DNA from: Vesta saturnalis
Taxonomy: Eukaryota > Arthropoda > Insecta > Coleoptera > Lampyridae
Reading direction: 5' to 3'
DNA: 64,000 nucleotides
NCBI GenBank assembly: GCA_036346205.1
Contig: JARFJB010002138.1
Span: 480,001 to 544,000, forward strand
Part shown: positions 23,867 to 33,420 of the stretch, one piece after another
How positions within the stretch are numbered: the first letter of the stretch is position 1
Layout of the letters: every line of letters begins with the position of its first letter
Made by a program: the position numbers and the translations under genes
Notes under the pieces: generated by a model
What the model saw: only the letters and a program-made list of their open reading frames with translations
What the model was told of the DNA's origin: nothing
The model's database searches: none

Positions 23867-26271
23867 CAAATGTAATCCTGAAAATCGTATTTACAAATAT
23901 AATTTTATTATTATGTACCATCTTGGGTTTTGTTAGCAAAATGTATGAAACCTATATAAATAAAGTTTTATAATTACACGTAGAATCCAAAAATGAAATG
24001 ATATACAGGGTGTTCTATTACAAAATACTTTGTCTTGTCCTGCTTTTGTAACACTCTGTATAGCCAAGAATAATTTTAAAATGCACACGCTAGTTATATA
24101 ATAGGATAAATACATTTGATTGGCAACGTTTACCCATACAGCTCCAGTTTACATTACTCTATCGTTGACTCACCCTGTACAATTTTATTTCTAACTGTTC
24201 GTATTATTTTAAGCCAACGAAATGTGATGGGTATAGTTAAAAATGGTGCTTTATCAAATTTGGTAGAGTCCGATATTTTTATGATATGGGAAATTCCGAA
24301 TCAATGGTCCATGGAGGATGCTGCCACTATCCCAGTGACATACACGACTATCCTATACGCATTAATAACGGTACTATTTCTCGAATTAGTAACACTTAAA
24401 CCAATATATAATCACAGAACGGGCCAATTAGAGAAGGCCAAACTATCCTAATCCACGCAGGTGCAGGAGGAGTAGGAATATCGGCAATTAAGGTTGCGCA
24501 TTATTACAAATGCAACATTTTTACAACCGTTGGTTCCCCGACAAAGCGACACTTCCTAAAAAAACTTTTTCCATTCCTTACAGGTAGGCAATTTTCCTAC
24601 AACTATTAACAGTAATAATTCTTTTCAGATGACCAGATTGGTAATTCGCGTGATTGTTCCTTTGAACAAATGATTATGAAAAAAACACGAAGAAAAGGCG
24701 TTGATTTAATCATTAACTCACTTTCAGAAGAAAAATTATGCGCAAGCTTTCGCTGTGTAGCTAAAGGAGGCAAATTTCTGGAAATAGGAAAATATGATGC
24801 GTACAAAAATAATTCCGTACAATTTGACTTATTCTGCAATCGTTCGTTCTGTACTACTCACTTAGACAACATTCTGGAGTACCCTGACAAAAAACAAGTT
24901 GTTAAGTCTCTGGTTTCTGAAGGTATCAAATGTGGATATGTCAAACCACTTCATCGAGTTGTTATTAAGAAAAATCAGGTAGTGCAAGCCGTTAAAAGTA
25001 TGTCCAAAGGTCTGCACGTAGGAAAGGTGGTAGTAAACATGAAGAGTGAGCTGAATGCTCTCCCGATTACGCCAAAGTAAATCACTTAATTTTGGCAACA
25101 TTTACTCTTATTATCTCTTCCCCAGGTTTTATTGTCGTTCACACGCAGTATACATTGTAGTTGGTGGATTAGGAGGAATCGGTTTGGAGTTATCTGATTG
25201 GTTAATTACGCGTGGTGTTAAAAATTTAGTTCTCGTATCTAGAAGAGGTACAACTTCATCCTACCAAAAATACAAAATTCACGAATGGGAGAATGTAGGA
25301 ATAACAGTAAAAGTTGTGCAACAGGATCCAAGCTTAATTGTAAATTGTGAAGTTGTTATAAGAGAAGCTCTGCAATTAGCTGACGTTGAAGGAATTTTCA
25401 TTCTTTCTGCAGTTCTTAACGACGCTCTTTTCGAAAGTCAAACTATAGAAACGTTTCAATCAGCATTCATACCAAAAGCGAAAGTCACCTCAAACTTAGA
25501 TATTGTCAGTAGAAAGATGTGCCCAAAATTAAGGTTTTTTTATTTAATAGCCAAAGCAGTTTAATTTCATTTAGTTTTCAGGCAGTTTGTAGCATTTTCA
25601 TCAGCGCTTTCCACAAGAAGTGAACCCGGAGTAAGTAATTACGGTATGGGTAATTCAGTAATGGAACGTATTTGTGAGAATAGAAAAAGAGATGGATTAC
25701 CTGGTTTAGCCATTCAATGGGGATTGGTAGGAGATGTAAGTTCCATATGTCGTACAACGGATAGTTAAATAAATGTTACCTCTTGGTTAGGTTGGTTTAA
25801 CAGCACACATGGATCCTGATAAAACAGTAGCTGGGACAATACGGCAAAGTATTTCTTCGTGTCTGAACGTTTTGGATCAACTCTTAGCGCAAGTGGAACC
25901 GATCGTTTCGTCCATTGTAATACCAGAAAAGGCAAAAGAAAAATCAACAGTAGATGTTGTTACTATTGTTACTAACTTAATTGGTGAGTATTTATATAAT
26001 AATTAAAAAGAAAGAAAAAAGCTCTTTTGTAGGCATCAACAAAGATCATGTTAGTTGGTATTCCACTTTAACAGAAATAGGGATGAGTTCCATTTCAGTT
26101 GTAGAAATTAGACGTGTTTTAGAGAAAGAATTCCTTATTAATATGAGTTTAAGAGATTTGAGAAAAGCTACTTTAAACGAGTATGTTAAATAATTATGAA
26201 ATATTATCATGCTTACTCTTACAATTTCTAGCCTCAGAGATCATGCCGAGCGTGGAAGTAGTACTAATTAA
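17826..26271 (+). CDS. Fatty-acid-synthase-like megasynthase, copy A (KS-[AT remnant]-DH-ER-KR-ACP, no thioesterase)
   Basis: Twenty-six exons can be threaded with canonical GT..AG introns: 17826-17856, 17899-18071, 18120-18327, 18376-18579, 18628-18757, 18806-18956, 19312-19454, 19501-19636, 19686-19890, 19937-20128, 20182-20676, 20719-20936, 20984-21171, 21219-21373, 21426-21671, 21716-22103, 22552-23162, 23208-23335, 24214-24370, 24418-24583, 24629-25076, 25126-25533, 25582-25735, 25791-25983, 26033-26180, 26232-26271. Together they give about 1905 codons; animal FAS is about 2400-2500. The start is MSLSEDICVTG. Two 1-bp deletions interrupt the frame, near 17925 (exon 2; copy B has GG where A has G) and near 23126-23129 (exon 17, an A-run). 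With those two bases allowed for, the summed length is a multiple of three. KS, DH, ER and KR keep their motifs; AT does not; there is no TE. By family, a type I FAS/PKS acting in the cytosol; its product cannot be told. Whether the lesions are real or assembly errors decides whether this is a gene or a recent pseudogene. Confidence 0.85.
19225..19264. repeat. Hairpin inside intron 6
   Basis: TATCACTCGTCCAGAAA and TTTCTGGGCTAGTGATA face each other across six bases, with two mismatches. A related hairpin is present in copy B, so it predates the duplication. It may be the end of a small MITE. Confidence 0.45.
19937..20676 (+). CDS. Degenerate acyltransferase (AT) region of megasynthase A, exons 10-11
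   Basis: The position between KS and DH, and phrases such as DDIEGHLYRAYALLDHGG and VFNFLEIPIESVIGISNG, align with the AT domain of FAS. The expected catalytic GHSxG is GISNG here (Ser kept, His lost). The N-terminal GMGSQW motif is replaced by TDPKYCW. The Arg that binds malonyl in the WRGRS segment is absent (AYQTSF). The C-terminal half with the catalytic His is shortened by roughly 100 residues. Copy B shares all of this (GISCG, TDPKYSW). A stop seen if 20129-20181 is read through is removed by a 53-bp intron (AAAAG/GTTTGA..TTTTCAG/G), which restores frame with the next exon. Loss of AT activity is inferred from the missing motifs. Confidence 0.8.
20719..22103 (+). CDS. Dehydratase (DH) part of megasynthase A, exons 12-16
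   Basis: After the AT remnant the chain reads LYQLGFSPKLGKLYP and PFISPLLTWNHNEDW, then the DH catalytic His in LDGHNIDG plus SLLFPATAYISIVWKTY. The second half has GYHY, then YLDGALQF with the catalytic Asp. The 42-bp intron before exon 12 must end at GAATAG (20718) for the frame to fit. Exon 16 continues with the structural core between DH and ER (RLAGAELKGLQ, LVVEN-like LIVENTSGDN). Copy B retains only up to the middle of exon 15. Role: removal of water from the 3-hydroxyacyl chain on ACP. Confidence 0.85.
22131..22545. repeat. Foldback insertion in intron 16
   Basis: GTATGCCAAGGATGCAAAATG (22131-22151) is answered by its near-exact complement at 22182-22202. A further inverted pair (TGTGTGCAACCG near 22213 and CGGTTGCTGTG near 22475) brackets AT-rich sequence. 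It explains why this intron is 448 bp when most are about 50. Copy B has lost the region, so its age is unknown. Confidence 0.5.
22552..23335 (+). CDS. Pseudo-ketoreductase / start of enoyl reductase, exons 17-18
   Basis: Exon 17 reads ILKNLREDGFILSRE, VLLVSENDKESGILGLANCL, YANQIKKGLLINVLKGN and LSLVEWIEGPL, matching the non-catalytic linker and ER N-terminus of animal FAS. Exon 18 reads VYNVGLNFKDVVEASG and CAGLEFAGID, a standard ER segment. Between them the frame must change by one base at the A-run 23126-23129 to read LPPEHSLVE and join exon 18 in phase. Copy B has lost both exons. Confidence 0.8.
23553..23613. repeat. (TA)n microsatellite
   Basis: About 30 TA units in intron 18 of megasynthase A. 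A shorter run lies at 23829-23863. Confidence 0.95.
23621..23766. repeat. Palindromic tRNA-derived element in intron 18
   Basis: Two 51-base arms (23621-23671 and 23716-23766) are complementary except for two 1-base indels. Each arm contains a tRNA T-arm/acceptor sequence (GGTTCAAGTCCCACTCGAG on the outward reading) plus an AT-rich tail. The 44-base centre, on the minus strand, holds TAGCTCAGATGG (A-box-like) and an anticodon-like stem around CTGCAA. The arrangement looks like a tRNA-derived sequence carrying a second, inverted copy of its own 3' end. It cannot fold as a normal tRNA because the 5' acceptor strand is replaced. Confidence 0.6.
24004..24179. mobile_element. MITE with TACAGGGTG / CACCCTGTA ends
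   Basis: A 176-bp non-coding insertion bounded by inverted ends TACAGGGTG and CACCCTGTA, in intron 18 just before exon 19. The same element is at 41338-41513 in copy B, so it predates the duplication. Similar ends (ACAGGGTGCGCC) occur at 33424. Ends of this kind are common among insect Tc1/mariner-related and similar elements. Confidence 0.6.
24214..25076 (+). CDS. Enoyl reductase (ER) part of megasynthase A, exons 19-21
   Basis: Reads VMGIVKNGALSN, IWEIPNQWSMEDAATIPVTY, then the NADPH-binding turn HAGAGGVGISAIKVA, FTTVGSPTKRHFL, KGVDLIINSLSEEKL, GGKFLEIGKYDAY and HVGKVVVNM. This is the order expected of an animal FAS ER, with the glycine-rich motif intact. The ER reduces the enoyl double bond using NADPH. 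Copy B has all three exons, with an in-frame 15-bp deletion in exon 21. Confidence 0.85.
25126..25735 (+). CDS. Ketoreductase (KR) part of megasynthase A, exons 22-23
   Basis: The Rossmann motif VVGGLGGIGLELSDWL is followed by LVLVSRRG, GIFILSAVLNDALFE, FQSAFIPKAKV (Lys kept), FVAFSSALS (Ser kept) and NYGMGNSVMERICE (Tyr and Asn kept), then GLPGLAIQWGLVGD. It should bind NADPH and reduce the 3-keto group. In copy B the exon 23 donor GATGTAAGT is destroyed. Confidence 0.85.
25791..26271 (+). CDS. Acyl carrier protein (ACP) and C-terminus of megasynthase A, exons 24-26
   Basis: After a helix-rich linker, exon 25 reads LTEIGMSSISVVEIRRVLEKEF, the ACP recognition helix. The usual GxDSL has become GMSSI: Ser for phosphopantetheine remains, Asp before it is gone. 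Copy B has the same. Exon 26 is reached by a GTATGT donor at 26181 and a TTTCTAG acceptor at 26231 and ends AERGSSTN-stop at 26271, shared in pattern by copy B (ADRGSSTN). No thioesterase domain follows in frame or in the next 2 kb. Confidence 0.8.
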
Positions 26272-26302
26272 ACCATTATAAAAATGTATCGCTTAATTTT
26301 AT

Positions 26303-26308
26303 AATAAA
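26303..26308 (+). promoter_or_regulatory. Probable polyadenylation signal
   Basis: AATAAA lies 32 bases after the stop of megasynthase A, in a T-rich context. Copy B has AATAAA at the corresponding place. Confidence 0.55.
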
Positions 26309-29036
26309 AATTTTTGTAGGTATATTCCAAAAGCATAACTTCTACAGATTGACAAATCTGAACTATACCTTTAGTACCATTATATTATATTAAAAGTGCT
26401 GATTGTGAACAGAAAGATAAAATTCATGCAGTAGTGCAATTGCAACGGGCGTAATACCCTTGGTTATTATGAGTTCTTTAAAACTTTTTTATAATTCCAA
26501 CGTTATTAAATAAAATTTAATACTGTTATTGTGAAACTCAAAATAATTATATTTTATTATGGTTTATTAAAGCGGAATGGGTTCAATTGATAAAGATATT
26601 ATCTACTAGTTCAACTTTAATTCGCTTGCTAATTTATTTCAGTTTGAGTAAATAAACTGTAATATTGGCGTTTGCGAATACTTTTCTTACGTAAAGACAC
26701 CAGCTAGCTCAAATGTTAGGATAAAGAAATGATTACTGTTATCATTGACCAAAATTGTGCTCAATTCGACTTCCTATCGAGTTTACTTCTTTCTGCATTT
26801 ACATATTCAATATTTCTATAAGCTTTTAATATTAATAATCTTTAGCAATAAAAGTAAATCGAACGTTATACTCATTTAATTAAAACATCAATGCGTTATT
26901 TACAAACATATATAAAAATCAAACAATTTAAAATAACATTCTTGAAACTAACACATAACAATAAAATCTTTATCAGAATTAAACGGCCTCTGCGACGAAT
27001 TACTTTGTTGGAGCTGTTCAACCAACTTTGATCGCTTACTTAAGGCGACTGTTTTTAAAAACTACACATCATTATACAGCGTCATTCCATTCTCCTTCAA
27101 CGCATTTTATGCACTTGTAAATGCCGCGTGTTTTAAATATTTTCAGATTAAACGTATAGATAACTTATTGAAATAAGCTCAAGCTTTTCATCTTAATATT
27201 AATTACATTAAAAAACAGATAACCAACAACGATTTCTTTACCTAGAAAAATAATAATACAACTATCAAATCTCGTATAATTTAGCGCGAAATTTTGAATT
27301 TTCTAAAGCTCCCGTTACACAATACGTTTGTGTGTGTTTATTTTAAAATAAGATAAGTTGTTAATTAGTTGTAGCAGGTGAGTGAAAAGAACACATATCC
27401 CAGACACTAGTGGTATAAACCATTACAATTATTTCAATTCTGATCTTAAATATTGACATCCTTGCTACCACTGTAACAGATTAAACATATGTGGCCTATT
27501 TCTTTTGTTTACTTACACCCGTCACAAATAATAAATTATAGGTTCTTTTACAATTTTTTAATGATTTCAAAATCCTTTAATAAAAATTTATATTGTTTGT
27601 GTGAGAACTAAAAATGATTCAATCATTAATTTAATATTACTTGCTATCCGGTTTCGATTCGAGTAAATGAACTTGATGTTTACTTTAGCAAATTTTTTCC
27701 TAATCAGAATGCGCTAGCTAGCTCAATTATTGAAGGAATTGATTATTGTTATCAATTACTCAATTTTATATTCAATTTAATTTTTTAATTATATGTGAAT
27801 TGGTAACTGTATTGAATTTACTTGCCTTAGTATTTATATATTCAGTATTTGTATAAGCTTTTAGTATTCGTAATCGTTAATAATGAAATAAATCAAACGT
27901 TATACTTCTTTAATGATCTAAATCACAATAATATATAAAAATCAATCCTATTATTATTTTTAATATTCTTAACAACTAACATGCAGAAATTTCTTTATCA
28001 ATAGTGAACGCAATGTATTTTCGTTCAGGATTAATATTTAAAGGAAAATAAAATACAGACAAATTCTTTTATTGGCACATCTTACTCGTTACTTTCGGAG
28101 GCCTCGCATGGGATGTTTTGTTGCAATACCGGTGATTCGGACTCCCAGCGCCTTGTTTACTTTGTTCTCCCAATATCTTCTTTACATATTCGTTGTGGTT
28201 TAATACAATTCCAATTTTCTTTCAGACAGTTTATTGATTTTGTTAATAATTGCTGGATATATTTATAGTTTTTAATGATCACTTTAATTGTTCAAGTTTC
28301 GTTATGAATCGCATACAACAACAAACGGCTAGCAATTTACAAACAGCAGTGCTCTTACTTTAACGATCAGTATTTTCTAGTTATTGTTATTTACATATTG
28401 AGTTATTACACTGAATCGATCGTCCTATTTGATATTTATCGTTCAATACTTAAACACAATCGTGGACGACTTTCAGAACACACAAAAACGTGATTCTATA
28501 TTATTACGTCACCTTTTTTATTACCACTGACTTAATAATATTTGCACTTTATTTTACTTAGCCATTTATTATTTTAATAAAGAAGGTATTGTTACCTATT
28601 ACACAATGACTTTTATTTATTGTATTTTCTCAATCACAGAGGACAGCGTGACTACTACTTTGTGATTCGCTGCCCTCCCTTTGGTGAATTTCAGCCAACT
28701 CTAATTATTTGCTTACAGCACTGTCATGTTAACCGTCATTCCTACTCCTACAACTCATTTATGTATTTGCAAATTGCCTCGCTTCCTTTAAATGTGTTCT
28801 AATTGAATATATACCTAACTTATTGAAGCAAATACTAGCTTTTCGTTTTAATATTAAATAAACATAAATAAATGCACAATTGGTTGAGGCCATTTGTATC
28901 CCTCAAACCCACACACTCGCTCCCACAGCTATGATAGATTGGGGTTTCTGTAAAGTTGATAAATCATAATCTATTAAAGTAAGAAAACTATTAAAACAAG
29001 CACATATTTTAAAGAACATCATATAAATATATGGTG
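26309..29036. repeat. Non-coding 3' flank containing an old tandem duplication (unit about 1.0 kb)
   Basis: Phrases such as GCTAGCTCAA, TTATCA(T)TTAC/TGACC, TATTCA(A/G)TATTT..ATAAGCTTTTA, CGTTATACT and, later, TGTTTTTAAAAAC/TGCACTTGTAAATGCC recur in order about 1.0-1.6 kb apart (for example 26700 and 27713; 27030 and 28690). The two halves are diverged. Copy B has the same structure, so this tandem repeat is older than the segmental duplication. No gene is recognised here. Confidence 0.5.
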
Positions 29037-29110
29037 TGGAACAATACACGACTATCCAACCTACAAAGTAGAAATTGAAAGAAATGAACAAATTTTAATA
29101 ACGATTTTTT
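29037..29110 (+). repeat. Dispersed repeat family X, plus-oriented partial copy
   Basis: TGGAACAATACACGACTATCC then AACCTACA pairs as an inverted repeat with 17601-17629 on the other side of the megasynthase (29 bases, four mismatches). Homology continues outward from the gene on both sides. Confidence 0.55.
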
Positions 29111-30214
29111 TGGTCCAATTCCTATTGTTAGCCATAATTCTTATGTCTTTAAATTTTATATTATGCATTGTTTAAAGCATGTTCAGCAATCACTATTTTA
29201 CTATCTTTTGTGTTCTGTTAACCTGGTGTGAATGCTTCTTACACATAAAAATGTTTGCACAGAAACTTTTGTAAAGTTAGCATGTCCCACAACTACCTAA
29301 TGAAGTTTACACATACTCATCATCGTACTATACTATTGCATTATAAAATGTAAGGCTTATAAACAGAAATTTTACACAGTTAAAAATGTATTAAAGAATA
29401 CCAGAAATACGCAGTTCAGTGCAGAGGATAGTACCTATAACTTACAATTAAAATACTTAAATTTTGGGTATTAAATCGTGAAATTTAATTTATATTTTTG
29501 TATAAATAACAGTTTTGAATAACAAACATTTTAACGAAATTTAATCAGTCTAAATTCGTTGTGAAAAACTATTTGAAGGTGCTAAAAGAATTCACACCTA
29601 AAAACTTACACAATCTAGTAGGATAACAACAAATCCATTAAATAAACAACCCCTTAATAACCTAACAGCATGTGTTAAATCATTGCGATGTTGTGACGAC
29701 TATACCTATTTAATAGGTAACACATTTACTTCCAGTCTTAGGAAAAACAGCAAATATAAACGAACATATTGTCAAAATGTACGTTATGACTTGAGGTATG
29801 TTCAGCCTTACAGATCTTTCTTGTAAACTTAATCAACGAAATTCTATATATTCTTTACGTCTAGAGTCAAAGCTATGTTTTGTGCTTCCAATTTATACTT
29901 TCCACGGGATCAAAGCAAGAAAAACAGAATTTTTTTTCTTTTAATCTGACAGGAGCAATCGCGTAATATTAAAAAGTTGTAACGTTTATTTTGGAGCGAG
30001 TTCTGGGGGCTTACCACAAACAGTACAAAACTAGCGCTGCCATCGGCGATTGTTAGGTCACTGTATCGGCAGTAAACGTTACAGTGATCTGTTAGTGTAT
30101 ACACTTACTCACAAAGGCAGGCTAAATACATAACGAATAAGGAACGCAGCGCAATTCAAAGAGCGATTAAAGGTATTATAATGTGCTAACTTACTGGAAT
30201 AGTCGAGACATTAT
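29111..30214. other. Non-coding part of duplication copy A
   Basis: Aligned in order with copy B (46850-49698). It contains, at 29570-29571, the empty TA site where copy B carries a Tc1-like transposon. No gene recognised. Confidence 0.5.
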
Positions 30215-31137
30215 GTATATACTGAAGCGTTCAAGAACAAAACAATCGCTAAGTGATTTATCTTGACTTGACTGAATGTCACTATTACTCAAATTAATTA
30301 CCTGCCTTACTGTACTTTCCGGACAATAATTAAAACATTAGAATTTATTTACACGTCTGATACTTAATTACTCGCAAGCCTCAAATATGATTAAACGAAG
30401 TAGCCGTCTAGTGTTAGGTACGTTACGCTATGAGATAGTCTGGATGGGGTACGTGTTGCATCATGAAGGGCAGGTAAAAAAATGAAACTACTCAAATTAA
30501 AATCAACGAACTTTGCGCAGCGGTGGTTCAGCCCGTTAATCTGCTATTGTGGGAAAGAACCACAAATAAAACCCACTTTATTAATAAATAAGCAATTGCA
30601 CAAGTACATTAATAAATCAAATAACAAAAAAAAACAATGAGAGGGTTAAAACATCATTAAATCAGGTTAAAGTGCGCACAAAATTATAACATTAAGGAAA
30701 ATGAATAAAAACCAGTTTAGTTACACACAAACACAATAATAAAAAAACACATGCAGTAACACCCACAATTGGGTCATAAATAACCAAAATAAAAATCATA
30801 ACACCAAACATGTGTCCATTTTTTAAAAACCAATCATGCCGGTCTTTAAGTAAATAAGCACATAAAATAATGAATCAAGTCACGGTACATATAGAATACA
30901 ACAACAGTAAAACTGCACAGGTAATAAGGTAAATTCGAGGATTAAAAGAAAACAGACAAGGAGTTTAAACATTACCCAATTGTTTCGTGACAACTAAAGC
31001 ACAAATACATAACTCACGTTGTAATAAAGCACATACAAAGAGAAATCAGCTCGCAGGCAAGTAGTTCAACTTCAACAAACTGAAATAAAAACTCATTAAA
31101 ACAAAGCGTTATAAATATACCACTAAGATCGTGACCG

Positions 31138-31203
<66 letters not shown>

Positions 31204-32370
31204 TGAGTGCGTTAGAAGAATACCGTTCCCGCCCTCTCTCTCTCTCTCTGGTTACATATTCACCTATACCACAAATAAAATCAATAAAAATAAAATTCGA
31301 GGTGTTTAATAGTCTGGCTTGGGAGTGTGTACCAACTGGCAATTGCCTTTTGCAATTAATAACCAGCGGTATCCTATACCCATCTACCAGCCAAGTCTAC
31401 ACAATTATAAATATAACCAACAATTAATAACGATAATTCACACAAATGCCAGAGTGAGAGGGCCCTGTACTGTCCTTTTATTTAGTAGATTTCAGCTTAA
31501 TGAGTCCGCGTACGAATAAGATACCTTTGCCAGGCAATGTTTGGTACTTAATATGTTATCTAGGCTGGTAAAACGATTTGCTGCGAGCTTTCAGTTATAT
31601 AAAAATACATACTTACACTAGGATAATTATTCCCTTAATTGATCACAGAAACAAATCGTTAACCTACGCGGTTTAACCGCGAAATAAAAGACAACTTACT
31701 GTTGGCGAATTCAAAAGAGAAATGTACACACAAGAATTATTTTAAAGACAATCTGTTTACAATGAAGGTATTTAATTAACCCAAAAATCGATTTAGCTAG
31801 ATTAACGAGCTAACTGTAACTGTTCCCCTGGATTTCAAAACTAACTATATCTACTCCCGAAAAACCACCCCCATTTTTCAAAAGTAATAAAAAAACAAGA
31901 AACATTAATTTGTGTTGGAATAGTTTCATAATAATTATTGCACATCTTAATTTTAAAAATGCGCATTCGTCTGTAAAAACCTTATATTTACGTGTCTCGA
32001 GTTTCCTAGTAACAAAGATATCTTCTAATCGCGACCCGTCACGCCACAATTAATCATTAGATCAATGACATATTTTACATCAAAAGCGCGCATAAGAAAA
32101 ATTCCAATGATTTGTTACGTTCCTTCATTTTAAGCGTGCACCTGCCACTCACCCCCTAACATGTGCTTACGCACATATTAGTTACAAACAATCCTACATT
32201 CCTTGGATAAATATATATAAATAAAAATATTTTGGAAGCATTAGTAAATTACGACGTATTATCAAGATATTTAAAAAAATCCACTAATTATCTTTTTTAT
32301 CGTGGTAACAATGGCGACTTCACAAACCTTTATTACAATAATAACATTTTCACGGTCCGCTACATACAAT
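30215..32370. other. 2.2-kb segment present only in copy A
   Basis: Copy B joins the flanks directly near 49699-49706 (TATATACCGAGATAAGCAG). The segment is AT-rich, purine-biased around 30580-31100, and holds a (TA)n tract and a short (CT)n tract at about 31237. No family-like reading frame or terminal repeat was found. Confidence 0.5.
31146..31200. repeat. (TA)n microsatellite
   Basis: About 27 TA units inside the copy-A-only segment; the long Tyr-Ile frames crossing it are artefacts of the repeat. Confidence 0.95.
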
Positions 32371-32656
32371 ACCGAGATAAGCAGACGGCGTGTAGCTTTA
32401 GCAGGCGTGTAGCATAATAGTACGAATTACTTACTTGCCACGCACAAAAAAAAACGGGGCGATTGAATAGGTAGTAATTAATTATAAGGGCATACGAATA
32501 TGAGAGTAAACAGTAGTTCCATTTTTCTCTGTGCAGTTGTAAATGCAGCATTCTGAGTAATGATAAATATTAAATAATTTACTGGGGCAATAAATATATT
32601 CTTTTAAGGTTGTTTATTTTTCTAGTCATACGTATAAAATGGATCTTTTTTAGTCT

Positions 32657-32965
32657 GTCCACCACCGAGATAGTAGTGTAGTGGTGACACAACCAGCTTA
32701 GCATTCGGGAGGTAATGGGTTAGATTCCGTTACCGTCTACCTTGTATGAGGTTTGTTCAGGGTGTTTCCCTTATACACATGTAGCAGAAGAGTCACTGCG
32801 TGTATGCATACCATGTGCGGCTACTTAGGCGAATGCTGGGGTTGTAGTTTCCCCCTCGGAACCATAACTCCATTCCTTCCGATCCTATTCTGACCACACC
32901 CATCCTTAATCCTACTATGCGTATATACGTAATGTATGTATGTATACTGGGAATCCATGATTGTG
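32657..32965 (+). mobile_element. tRNA-derived SINE, copy A
   Basis: TAGTGTAGTGGTGACA gives an A box and GGTTAGATTCC a slightly mutated B box, about 45 bases apart. They are followed by a tail shared with the copy-B orthologue at 49994-50300 (TGTGCGGCTACTTAGGCGA, then GGGAATCCATGATTGTGGGT). The B box of the copy-B version, GGTTCGATTCC, is perfect. Homology of the segmental duplication stops at the end of this element. Confidence 0.65.
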
Positions 32966-33420
32966 GGTGAAGAAGCTTAAGAAGCTCTTGGGGAGGGATG
33001 AAATACGTGGACTTTTTCTTTTTTTTTTGTCTGTCTACCAGTTTATCCATCGACACGGCTAAGTAATTTCCATGTTACATTTTGTTAGTGTAATTGTAGT
33101 TATTTTGTTACTAATGTTTTCAAAAGATTTCATTCATATGTTTTATGTAAGGAATGTGGATTGTTTGTAACTGATATTTGTCTAGGGTTGTAAAATGCAT
33201 GTTGGGGGTGAGTAGCAGGTGCACGCTTAAAAATGCTTTACGAAGGGGCGTAACGAATCATTGGAATTTCTTATGAGGCGATTCATAATGGAAAAATGTC
33301 ACTAGCTTAATAAGTACTTGTATCGCTACAGACCTCAATCAAAAGATATCTTTGTTTGTTACTTGGACACTCGAGTGAGAAATGTAGGGTTGTTACATAA
33401 AGAAAGAAATATTGGAAGTT

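Larger units (their letters stand above)
14160..32965. repeat. Segmental duplication, copy A
   Basis: From TTCTGTTAGGTTACAGTA here and at 35116, the two regions align in the same order and orientation to about 32965 and 50295. They include the LINE remnant, family X repeats, the megasynthase gene, the older tandem repeat downstream and the SINE at the end. Copy A holds segments absent from B (about 14861-15585, 17346-17560, 21658-23960, 26335-26700, 30215-32370); B has a segment absent from A (about 43935-44670) and a Tc1-like insertion. The two gene starts are 19.6 kb apart. Confidence 0.9.

Noticed and set aside
24606..24839. Minus-strand frames over the megasynthase (also 21429-21677, 25765-25947, 42896-43252)
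   Set aside because: Antisense shadows of ER, DH and KR exons, whose plus-strand readings match FAS.
26272..29000. Search for a thioesterase domain after the ACP
   Set aside because: No GxSxG-type or other thioesterase sequence was found in any plus-strand frame in the next kilobases, in either copy.
31109..31427. Long open frames full of Tyr-Ile repeats (also at 23500, 53189, 54449 and 62491)
   Set aside because: They are translations of (TA)n tracts with random flanks, not proteins. The only real coding part next to one is the Penelope-like reverse transcriptase.
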